Shown: piece after piece, positions 47,861 through 56,146 of the stretch | How positions within the stretch are numbered: the first letter of the stretch is position 1 | How the letters are laid out: each line of letters begins with the position of its first letter | Origin: Phycisphaerae bacterium | GTDB lineage: Bacteria; Planctomycetota; Phycisphaerae; SM23-33 | Direction: 5' to 3' | Assembly (NCBI GenBank): GCA_009783465.1 | Contig: WRDM01000004.1 | Coordinates: 1-64,000 of the forward strand | DNA: 64,000 nucleotides | Notes under the pieces: model-generated | Told to the model about the DNA's origin: nothing | What the model saw: the letters and a program-made list of their open reading frames with translations, nothing else | The model's database searches: none | Position numbers and translations under genes: made by a program

Positions 47861-48042
47861 TCCGAGGGAACCATTCAGCCAGTAGCCAATAGCCAGTAGG
47901 TAAGGAAGAGCAAAGGCGAAACGACAAAGAGAGCGGGAATGGTTGTCCACGGGCGAAGAACGTTGATCGTGTGATGACCCATACGTTTTGCCATACCTAT
48001 TGGCTACTGGCTATTGGCTACTGGCTGAACGGCTCCCTCGGA
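47861..48042. repeat. family B paired inverted repeat
   Basis: TCCGAGGGA..ATTCAGCCAGTAGCCAATAGCCAGTAGGTA ... TACCTATTGGCTACTGGCTATTGGCTACTGGCTGAA..TCCCTCGGA. Confidence 0.9.
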
Positions 48043-48094
48043 CCAATCGTTCGATCGCCCGTTTTTTATTTTTTCGTTCGACGAATTTGCCCGC

Positions 48095-48365
48095 GGACGT
48101 TGTGTATCGTACTGTTCGTTTGCCACGCAGGAGTAGCACCGGCCTTCGCGGCGTGCGTCGTGTGTCGGCCAGGGAATCTGGCCGCGGGGTGGTTCACGGC
48201 GGCGTCGCTGGATGGGCGGGTGAGAGGCACCGCGTGGCCGCTGGTCGGCCTGCTCGTCGGGCCGCCCAGCGGAATGCAACGACAACGACGCGGCCACGCG
48301 TCTTGCAATAACTGGTTCTCCTTTCGGTCTGGCCGGGCGACTCGGGGTCGCCCGGCCTTTTTTGT
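48095..48365 (+). ncRNA. candidate structured RNA ending at a strong intrinsic terminator
   Basis: no convincing ORF; cgcgtggccg (48231)/cggccacgcg (48291) long-range pairing with internal GCTGG/CCAGC and TCGGCC/GGGCCG stems; terminator at 48331. Confidence 0.3.
48331..48364 (+). terminator. Rho-independent terminator
   Basis: GGCCGGGCGACTCGGGGTCGCCCGGCC followed by TTTTTT. Confidence 0.85.
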
Positions 48366-48374
48366 TGGGGGGCG

Positions 48375-48617
48375 TTTTCACCACAGAGACACCCTGCTTC
48401 GCTCTACGAGCTACGCAGGGCAAGAAGAGGACTCGGTGAACAGGGCACTTGAAAAATCGTTTTTACCGGCTCGCCTTTTTGCGCCGTTGAATGTTGTGAA
48501 CTACAAAACGCTTTTCCGCACACAACGCTCAACAACGCAAACAGGCTGAGCCATCGCGAAAGTTTTTTCGAATTCCCGGTGCCCCTCTGTGTTTCTCTGT
48601 GTCTCTGTGGTAAAAAA
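48375..48617. repeat. family D arms enclosing a family A hairpin (48468-48552)
   Basis: ttttcaccacagagacac at 48375 and gtgtctctgtggtaaaa ending about 48617. Confidence 0.75.
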
Positions 48618-48622
48618 AGCGT

Positions 48623-49000
48623 ATGGCTACCCCCACGCTGGAATGTTTCGATAATCCGCACCCCGCCCGGGACTACGAGATTCTGCACGTCGCCCCGGAA
48701 TTCACCTCCGTCTGCCCCAAGACCGGCCAGCCGGACTTCGGCACGATCGAAATCCTGTACGTCGCCGACCGGCGGTGCGTGGAACTCAAAAGCCTCAAGT
48801 TCTACCTGCAAAGCTTCCGCAACACGGGCGTGTTTTACGAGGACGTGGTCAACCGCATCCTGGACGATCTGGTGGCCGCGTTGTCGCCGCGGCACATGAC
48901 CGTCACCGGCTCGTTCAGCCCGCGTGGCGGCATGCGAACGGTCGTCACGGCCCGCCACGCCGCTCCCGCCAAACGTGTAACCCGCCGAGGCCGCCCATGA
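48623..49000 (+). CDS. queF: NADPH-dependent 7-cyano-7-deazaguanine reductase
   Basis: [58 protein letters not shown]. Confidence 0.95.
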   Translation: MATPTLECFDNPHPARDYEILHVAPEFTSVCPKTGQPDFGTIEILYVADRRCVELKSLKFYLQSFRNTGVFYEDVVNRILDDLVAALSPRHMTVTGSFSPRGGMRTVVTARHAAPAKRVTRRGRP

Positions 49001-49692
49001 AACCCGACTCGCGACGGTGGATCCGCCGGGCCGGCATTGCCCTGATCATCGCGCTGGCGGGCGTTGGCGTGTTTCTGCTGGCCACGGCGGACTGGGGCGC
49101 GACCAGCCAATGGTGTACCGTTACCGTGAGCGCCAGTTTCGACGGAACCGACATCTACCGCGGATGCCTCGTCGATGTACGTTTTACGGACAACACGGAC
49201 TCAGGGGGAGGCCGTTCCGACGGCCCCAACGTCGCTCAGAAAGGTCATGTGCCTCCACCCGGCAGGACACTGGTGCCTGTACGGCTGTCCGCCACCGTGC
49301 CCCGTTGGCAGGAATCACTCGCCCATGACGCGATTTCGCAGGCCCTGGCGGAAATCAGACGCCTGCTACAGGCCGCCAGTCCCGACGTGGCGGGGTCGGA
49401 CATCCAGCGGCTCAATTCCGCCACGGCCGGCGAGCGTGTGCTGTTGTCCCCGGAAGCCGTCGAGATGCTGCGACTGGGCCTGAAAAATGATATCGAATCG
49501 GGCTTCGGCCTGCTCGAACTGGGCGATGATTACGCCGTAAAAAATTACAACAGCCTGACGCTGGATTTGTCGCCCATCGCGCGTCGCTACGCCATCGACA
49601 AGGCCCTGGCCCGCATGGAATCGCACGGTGTCGCCGGCGGAAGGATCCAGATCGGCGACGACAGCAACACCTTCGGCCATGTGCCGCCGTGA
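48997..49692 (+). CDS. hypothetical membrane-anchored protein
   Basis: start [29 protein letters not shown] overlapping the queF stop. Confidence 0.6.
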   Translation: MKPDSRRWIRRAGIALIIALAGVGVFLLATADWGATSQWCTVTVSASFDGTDIYRGCLVDVRFTDNTDSGGGRSDGPNVAQKGHVPPPGRTLVPVRLSATVPRWQESLAHDAISQALAEIRRLLQAASPDVAGSDIQRLNSATAGERVLLSPEAVEMLRLGLKNDIESGFGLLELGDDYAVKNYNSLTLDLSPIARRYAIDKALARMESHGVAGGRIQIGDDSNTFGHVPP

Positions 49693-49826
49693 CGTGCCTG
49701 ACGCCACTGGTCGAGGTCGCGCACGCGGGCCTGCACGGCTTCGAACGACGCGCATAAGGGAACGTGCGAGCCGTTCGAAGCCGTCCTCGCGTAACGGTGT
49801 GCCTTCAGCCAGTGGCGTCAGGCACG
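49693..49826. repeat. family G hairpin directly after a stop codon
   Basis: CGTGCCTGACGCCACTGG ... CCAGTGGCGTCAGGCACG with internal CTTCGAACGACG/CGTTCGAAG stem. Confidence 0.9.
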
Positions 49827-50180
49827 AGAAAAGAATTCTGCACCGCAACGCGAGACCGCGGAGGCCAATCGGTTGCTTTCGCCACGAAACCAACGATTCT
49901 CCTCGTCCGGGAAACTCAACCACACGCCCTTGTCGTCCCATACCTGTTGGCTACTGGCTATTGGCTACTGGCTTGCTTCCCTCCGAACGAATGGCTCACC
50001 CACGCCACGAGAATTGAAACCCTTCGCGCGAAATTCTTTTCATTTGCCCCTCGACCGTGTACATTTACGGGATGGACCGATAGGTCGGCTCGATGCCCTG
50101 GGCCGTTGTGTACTCCTATCCTATTAGTAGCTCTGTGCCCGCCACACGTCTGCCGGCGGGCGGCAAGGAAACGCCATAAC

Positions 50181-51581
50181 ATGACGACAACACCCAATCC
50201 AGAATCCGCCAAAACCAAAGGCGACCCCGCCAAAGGCAAAGGCAAAGCGTTCTTCGACCGGGCCGACCAGGTCGCCGAAACCGGTAGCTGGGACTTCGCC
50301 ATCGAACTCTACCTCGAAGGCATCCTGCGCGAACCCGACGCCCTCGACCGCGGCCACAAACCCCTCCGCGAAGCCGCCCTGCAACGCAAAATCAAAGGCG
50401 GCAAGCCGGCGGGATTCTTCGAAAAAAACAAATACAAAGCCGGCAAGGACGCCCTCAGCCAATTGGCCGCCGCCGAGTACCTTCTGAGCAAAGACCCCGG
50501 CAACGAACTCCACATGGAGCAGTTTTTCAAGGCCGCCAAGGCCTCCGAACTGCCCGACGTCACCAAGTGGATCCTCGACATGCTCGTGGAATCGCAGCGG
50601 CAAAAGCCCGCCAAGGGCCGAAACAAACGGCTGCTCCAGGAAGTCACCAAGGGCTTCGACGACCTCCAGGAATTCGACCAGGCCATCGTCGCCTGCGCGC
50701 TGCTGCTGGAAGTCGACCGCAACAACAACACCATCCAGGAAGCACTCAAGGATCTCCAGACGCGGCGGACAATCCACAAGGGCGGCTACGGCGATAAAGG
50801 CACCGACTTCACCAAGGGCGTCAAAAATATCCAGGATCAAAAAGACGCCTTCGAAAAAGACGAGCTGGTACAAAGCCAGGATTTCAAACTCCGCGAGATC
50901 GAGAAAAAACGCACGGAGTACCTCGAAACGCCCACCGTGCCCGGCAAAATCAACGCCTACGTCGACGCCCTGCTGGCCATGGCCGACGACGGCTACGAAA
51001 ACGAAGCCGCCGACGTGCTGCTGAAGGCCCATCGCGAGACGAACAGCTATCAGTACCGCATGCGCGTGGGCGAGATCCGCATCCGTCAGGCGGTGCGGCG
51101 GGTTCGCAAAGCCAAGGAGGCCGGCGACAAAGCCGTCATCACCGAGGCCATTCGGGCGCAGGTGCAACTGGAGCTGGAAGAATTCACCGAGCGGGCGGCG
51201 AATTATCCGACCGACCTGTCGATCAAGTACGAACTGGGCCGGCGGCAGTACGCGCTGGGGCAGTACGACTCGGCGATCGGCTCGCTTCAGCAGGCCCGCC
51301 GCGACGCGAGGCACGCCGTCCGGGCGAACGTCATGCTGGCCAAGGCGTTCGAGAAAAAAGGCATGCACGACCGCGAAGCCGCCGACACGCTCGAAGAAAC
51401 CCTCAAGGGACAACTCCTCGAAGACCAGGAAAAAGAAGTCCGCTACCTGCTCGGGCTGCTCTACATCAAAATGAACCAGCTCCAACAGGCCGAACAACAC
51501 CTCAGCCGCGTCACGCAAATCGACTACAACTACGAAGACGCCCGCACCCGGCTGGAACAAATCCGGGCGAAGATGGGATAG
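50181..51581 (+). CDS. TPR-repeat protein
   Basis: start MTTTPNPESAKTKGDPAKG; repeated A/L/Y-rich helical repeats, C-terminal YLLGLLYIKMNQLQQAEQHLSRVTQID. Confidence 0.8.
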   Translation: MTTTPNPESAKTKGDPAKGKGKAFFDRADQVAETGSWDFAIELYLEGILREPDALDRGHKPLREAALQRKIKGGKPAGFFEKNKYKAGKDALSQLAAAEYLLSKDPGNELHMEQFFKAAKASELPDVTKWILDMLVESQRQKPAKGRNKRLLQEVTKGFDDLQEFDQAIVACALLLEVDRNNNTIQEALKDLQTRRTIHKGGYGDKGTDFTKGVKNIQDQKDAFEKDELVQSQDFKLREIEKKRTEYLETPTVPGKINAYVDALLAMADDGYENEAADVLLKAHRETNSYQYRMRVGEIRIRQAVRRVRKAKEAGDKAVITEAIRAQVQLELEEFTERAANYPTDLSIKYELGRRQYALGQYDSAIGSLQQARRDARHAVRANVMLAKAFEKKGMHDREAADTLEETLKGQLLEDQEKEVRYLLGLLYIKMNQLQQAEQHLSRVTQIDYNYEDARTRLEQIRAKMG

Positions 51582-51596
51582 AGGCACGAGACGATC

Positions 51597-51887
51597 ATGC
51601 GACCCTCCGTTGCGTTGAACATGAAGCGAGATGCGGTGCGTGAGGCGGCCAGCCGCTTCCGCACGGCCAATCCGCGCGTGTTCGGCTCGGTGCTGCACGG
51701 CGCCGACCGGGAAGGCGGCGACCTCGATCTGTTAGTCGATGCGCTGCCGGGCGCGACACTGTTCGACCTGGGAGGCCTACAAGATGAACTGGAATCATTA
51801 CTGGGCGTCCGCGTCGACCTGCTGACCCCCGCCGACCTACCGCAAAAATTCCGGGCCAAAGTGCTCGCGGAGGCCCAGCCCATATGA
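51597..51887 (+). CDS. MNT-type nucleotidyltransferase (HEPN/MNT antitoxin)
   Basis: RVFGSVLHGADREGGDLDLLVDALPGA (GSx..DxD). Confidence 0.88.
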   Translation: MRPSVALNMKRDAVREAASRFRTANPRVFGSVLHGADREGGDLDLLVDALPGATLFDLGGLQDELESLLGVRVDLLTPADLPQKFRAKVLAEAQPI

Positions 51888-52246
51888 CCGAAAACCGCCT
51901 GGAAGATTATCTTGACCACATGCGACAGGCCGCGACGGACGTGTGTCGCTTCGTAGAAGGTATGAACAAGGATACCTTCCTTGACGACACGCGAACCCAG
52001 CGGGCCGTCATCATGTGCCTCGTCATCCTCGGCGAAGCCGCCACGAAAATCATCAATCACCACGCCGAATTCGTTGAAGCGCACCCCGACGTGCCGTGGC
52101 ATAGCATGCGAGGCATGCGCAACCGCGTCGCCCACGGTTATTTCGACATCAACCTCGACGTGGTGTGGGATACCGTTCAAACGGCACTGCCCGCTCTGCT
52201 GAAACAACTTTCCGCATGCAGCGATGACGGTCCGCTGTTTCCATAA
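51884..52246 (+). CDS. HepT-like HEPN (DUF86) ribonuclease toxin
   Basis: GEAATKIINHH...VPWHSMRGMRNRVAHGYFDI; Rx4-6H HEPN motif; overlaps MNT gene by 4 bp. Confidence 0.9.
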   Translation: MTENRLEDYLDHMRQAATDVCRFVEGMNKDTFLDDTRTQRAVIMCLVILGEAATKIINHHAEFVEAHPDVPWHSMRGMRNRVAHGYFDINLDVVWDTVQTALPALLKQLSACSDDGPLFP

Positions 52247-52317
52247 TGAATGCCAAAAACAACTTGACTTATTTGTCAAGTTTAACTAGAATGTCACATC
52301 GAGTGATGCGATAACGT

Positions 52318-52896
52318 ATGCGTACGATGAAAATCCCCGCGTTTACGAACGACGGCCTGTTGCCGCCTGGCGAGTACGAGGTGTCGTTCGAGGAACTCCG
52401 GAAATCCGTGCTGGTCCTCGGGCCAGGCGACCTCGGGGAATTTTCGCTCTGGGGTTCCGAGTGGCGTCGGCTGCTGGTGAACAATCTGGAAATCCTGACC
52501 CGACAGCTTTGGCAGGTCGGCGTGCGCGAGGTTTTTGTGGACGGTTCGTTCGCGGAAGACAACAACCACCCCGGCGACATCGACGGGTATTTCGTGTGCG
52601 AACCTGGATCGTTACATGAGGACGGCCTTCAGAAACAATTGAACGCTCTTGATCCGTACAAAATCTGGGAATGGAACAGGGCTTCGAGGACATCGTATCC
52701 CGGCTACAAGAAACCCCAGTTGCCCATGTGGCACCGTTATCGTGTTGAACTGCACCCGTATGTGCCGGAATCAGGGCTTGACTGTGGAATCTATGACGGG
52801 AGCGGACGTCGATTGGAGTTTCCCTCTGCGTTTCGTCAATCGCGAGATGGAAAACCCAAGGGAATCATAAAACTTCGCTACGGAGGTGAGCCATGA
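52318..52896 (+). CDS. DUF6932-like protein
   Basis: VFVDGSFAEDNNHPGDIDGYF; followed with 4 bp overlap by an HTH gene. Confidence 0.6.
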   Translation: MRTMKIPAFTNDGLLPPGEYEVSFEELRKSVLVLGPGDLGEFSLWGSEWRRLLVNNLEILTRQLWQVGVREVFVDGSFAEDNNHPGDIDGYFVCEPGSLHEDGLQKQLNALDPYKIWEWNRASRTSYPGYKKPQLPMWHRYRVELHPYVPESGLDCGIYDGSGRRLEFPSAFRQSRDGKPKGIIKLRYGGEP

Positions 52897-53411
52897 TTCA
52901 CAATGAGACAGAATATCAGCAGGCTGTAGCCAATCTCGCCCAAAGCCGTGAATATTTCGCGCAGCAACGGGAACGATTGAAGAAGGAAGGTTTTCCCGAC
53001 GAGGCCATCACAACACTCATTGACTCAGCGATGCACTTTCATCTGAATTTACAGTGGGAAGTGGAACATTACGAGCGGATCATGCGAGGGGAGTTCCCGG
53101 AGTTGGAGAATCTGCATGGCCTTGGCTTTTTGCTCATCTCGTTGCGGATTGCTCAGGGGATTTCGCAACGGGAATTGGCCAAACGGTTGGATGTTCACGA
53201 GTCGCAGGTGTCGCGCGATGAGCGGAACGAGTATTTCGGGATCACCGTGGAGCGGGCCGCAAAAATTCTCGACGCCATGAATGTTCGGCTGAAAGTTGTC
53301 ATGGAGAAGACGACACCTGTGGTTCCCGCAAAAAGAATTTCTTCACGGGTGCCGTCCGCTTCCGCCCATCGCCGCACGCGGCGACAAAACGGCCGCGCCG
53401 CGGCAGGATGA
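52893..53411 (+). CDS. XRE-type helix-turn-helix protein
   Basis: LRIAQGISQRELAKRLDVHESQVSRDERNEYFGITVERAAKIL. Confidence 0.85.
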   Translation: MIHNETEYQQAVANLAQSREYFAQQRERLKKEGFPDEAITTLIDSAMHFHLNLQWEVEHYERIMRGEFPELENLHGLGFLLISLRIAQGISQRELAKRLDVHESQVSRDERNEYFGITVERAAKILDAMNVRLKVVMEKTTPVVPAKRISSRVPSASAHRRTRRQNGRAAAG

Positions 53412-53419
53412 TTACACCC

Positions 53420-54055
53420 ATGGCAAACGAGTGGTATAGAAAGACAACGTGGTCCGACGCCGACCGCGACGATTTCGAGGCGCATCTCAAACGCAGCCGC
53501 GGAGCCGCGAATAAATCGCTGTATCTGCTGATCCAGGCCGAGCATCTTCAAGACGCCTCTCCGCCGTTATATCGCGAGGCGCTTGCCCTTCTTGAACGCG
53601 CGTTGACCGAATGGCGATATGATTCCCAAAGGGCCGTGGCGTTCCTTCGGAAGGCACAGTGCCTGCTGGAAACCGAAGGATTTGATGCCGCAATTCCTTT
53701 TTACAGGCAGTCGCTGGAATTTGAAAAACAGTATACAACGACCAGGACGATTGCCTGGCGGGAGTTTCCGTGGCAGATCGTGAAACATCGACGAACGGAT
53801 CTTTACGAAGAGGCATTGAAGTGGCTGGACATCGAACGGGTTGCGTATCCAATCGATCGGTATTGCATGTCTACGGTCTGCGCTATCGTGTGGATGCACC
53901 AGGGAGATCCCGTCAACGCAAAAGCAGTCGCGGCCACGGCATTGAAGGCCGCGGAGATTGCATTTTCCGGTTTACGGTATCATCCGAACCACGGATTGGT
54001 TGGCGACATCGAGCCGTGGGCAAAGGCCGAGCTTGAACGCATCCTCTCCGCATAG
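53420..54055 (+). CDS. hypothetical protein
   Basis: MANEWYRKTTWSDADRDDFEAHLKRSR; start 8 nt after the upstream stop. Confidence 0.6.
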   Translation: MANEWYRKTTWSDADRDDFEAHLKRSRGAANKSLYLLIQAEHLQDASPPLYREALALLERALTEWRYDSQRAVAFLRKAQCLLETEGFDAAIPFYRQSLEFEKQYTTTRTIAWREFPWQIVKHRRTDLYEEALKWLDIERVAYPIDRYCMSTVCAIVWMHQGDPVNAKAVAATALKAAEIAFSGLRYHPNHGLVGDIEPWAKAELERILSA

Positions 54056-54067
54056 TACAGTCGTGGC

Positions 54068-56128
54068 ATGCCCTTATTTCGCCCCCCAAAATATTGGCCG
54101 CACGTTGCCGCCACGGCGTTACTGGCGGTTTTCTGGGGGTTGTGTTATGGCAGTCTGTGGGACAAGAGTCCCATGTTTGACGAGCCGACGCATGTTGCCG
54201 GCGGGTATAGTTATTGGACCACCGGCGAGTTTCGGCTGCACACGGAGAACGGGTCGCTGCCGCAGCGGCTTGCGGGCGGGGCGTTGGTTGTGGGCGGCGT
54301 CGAGATGGACGTTCGGCGGTCGCCGGGCTGGCGGGAATCCAACGTGTACGAAGTCAGCCGGCAACTGCTCTACCGCAGCGGCCACGATCAGACGCACCTC
54401 ATCCGCCTTGCCCGCGCGAGCATGACCACCGTCGCCGCCCTGCTTGGCCTGGCCGTGTACGTCCTGGCGCTGCGGCGATACGGGCATCGCGGCGCGTTGC
54501 TGAGTTTGGCCGCGTTTGCCTTCAGCCCGACGTTCCTCGCGTACGGCGGGCTTGCCGTGTCGGACCTCACCGCGTCGCTGATGTTCCTGCTGGCCTCGGT
54601 GCTGACGTGGCAGGCGCTACGACGGGCGACGTGGACGAGCGTGCTCTCGGCAGGCCTGGCGTGCGGCGGGCTGCTGCTGTCCAAATCCTCCGGGCCTGTG
54701 ATCCTGGGCGTCATCGCCGTCATGCTCGTCGTACGGCTGATCAGCCGCGAGGGAATCACCTTCGCCGCGGGCCGGGCGTGGTCGGCGACGCTCCACTCGC
54801 GTCCGGGCCGACTGGCGGGCATGATCGCCGTCCTGTTCGTACAAGCCTTGCTGGCCGTCACGCTCGTGTGGGCGGCCTACGGATTCCGCTACGCCGCCAT
54901 CCCCGCCCACAGCGGCCCCGGCGAACTCATCGAGTCCTGGCAAAGCCTCTCGAAAAACGCGGGCCCCGCAGGCCGCTCGCTCCAACGCGCCGCCGAATAC
55001 CAACTCCTGCCCGAAGCCTATCTCCACGGCCTCGCCTACACCATCGCCCACGCCGACAGCCGAATGGGCTTCATGACAGGCCAATACAGCGGCACCGGAT
55101 GGCGATCCTACTTCCCCTTCTGTTTCGCCGTGAAAAACCCGTTGAGCTGGTTGGCGCTGCTGGCGACCGCGGCGGTGGCGGCGGTCGTCGCGTGGCGACG
55201 AAGCGACAAGCGACAAGTGACAAGCGACAAGAGCAGGAACGTCCTGTCTTCTACAACAACCGCTTCCCACGAGAGCGACGAAGTAAAACAAACGTCGCCT
55301 TCTCTTGTCACTAGTCGCTGGTCGCTTGTCGCGTCTTCCGTCTACGAAACCACGCCGCTGTGGGCGCTCGTTCTGATCTACGGTCTGACGGCCTGCCTCA
55401 GCCACATCAACATCGGGCATCGACACATTCTGCCGGTGTACGCGCCGCTGGCGGTGTTGATCGGGGCGGCTGCGACGATTCCCTGGCGGCGGTGGCGACT
55501 CCTGCCGCTGGCATTGGCTGCCCTGCTGGCGGCGGAGACGCTCTACTATTTTCCCCATTACGTGCCGTACATGAACCAGTTCGTCGGCGGGCCCGACAAC
55601 GGCTGGCGGGTGCTGGGCGACAGCTCGCAGGAATGGGGCGGCGAATTGCCCGCCCTGAAACGATGGGTCGACGCCCGACGCGACCAACGCGGCGACGAGC
55701 CCATTTACTACTCGTATTTCGGCAGCGCCCTGCCGGCCTACTACGACATCGACGCCACGCAACTGTCCTCCTTCTACGACCTGCGAAGCCCGGACGACAA
55801 AGCCCTGGCCTCGCTGGGGCCTGGCACGTACTGCATCAGCGCGTCGCAACTGATGCTCTGCCGCCCCTGGCCGATGGGGCCATGGAACGACGACTACGAG
55901 CGGGCGTACCAGCATCTGCGGTCGCTGGCCCTTCGCACCCGGAACGAACACCTGCGACACGACCGCCTGCGATTCGCACGCCTCTGCGCGTACCTGCGAA
56001 CCCACAGCCAGCCCGTCGAAAAAATCAACTACTCGTTCCTGGTCTTCGAAATCACGCCATCCCAACTCGACGCCGCCCTCGCAGGCCCCCCGCCGGAATT
56101 ACGCCCGCGTGTGGACGCGGGGGAATAA
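54068..56128 (+). CDS. GT39/ArnT-like membrane glycosyltransferase with in-frame repeat
   Basis: KSPMFDEPTHVAGGYSYWTTGEF N-terminus typical of PMT/ArnT-like; many TM helices. Confidence 0.8.
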   Translation: MPLFRPPKYWPHVAATALLAVFWGLCYGSLWDKSPMFDEPTHVAGGYSYWTTGEFRLHTENGSLPQRLAGGALVVGGVEMDVRRSPGWRESNVYEVSRQLLYRSGHDQTHLIRLARASMTTVAALLGLAVYVLALRRYGHRGALLSLAAFAFSPTFLAYGGLAVSDLTASLMFLLASVLTWQALRRATWTSVLSAGLACGGLLLSKSSGPVILGVIAVMLVVRLISREGITFAAGRAWSATLHSRPGRLAGMIAVLFVQALLAVTLVWAAYGFRYAAIPAHSGPGELIESWQSLSKNAGPAGRSLQRAAEYQLLPEAYLHGLAYTIAHADSRMGFMTGQYSGTGWRSYFPFCFAVKNPLSWLALLATAAVAAVVAWRRSDKRQVTSDKSRNVLSSTTTASHESDEVKQTSPSLVTSRWSLVASSVYETTPLWALVLIYGLTACLSHINIGHRHILPVYAPLAVLIGAAATIPWRRWRLLPLALAALLAAETLYYFPHYVPYMNQFVGGPDNGWRVLGDSSQEWGGELPALKRWVDARRDQRGDEPIYYSYFGSALPAYYDIDATQLSSFYDLRSPDDKALASLGPGTYCISASQLMLCRPWPMGPWNDDYERAYQHLRSLALRTRNEHLRHDRLRFARLCAYLRTHSQPVEKINYSFLVFEITPSQLDAALAGPPPELRPRVDAGE
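55200..55333. repeat. family J inverted repeat inserted in frame
   Basis: GCGACAAGCGACAAGTGACAAGCGACAAGAGCAGGA ... TCTCTTGTCACTAGTCGCTGGTCGCTTGTCGC; translated as SDKRQVTSDKSRN...SLVTSRWSLVAS. Confidence 0.88.
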
Positions 56129-56146
56129 CCACGGTAAAGTAATCTC

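Noticed and set aside
49764-50180. N-terminal extension of the TPR protein ORF
   Set aside because: Extension is encoded by repeat sequence (family G and B); the native start MTTTPNPESAK at 50181 fits better.
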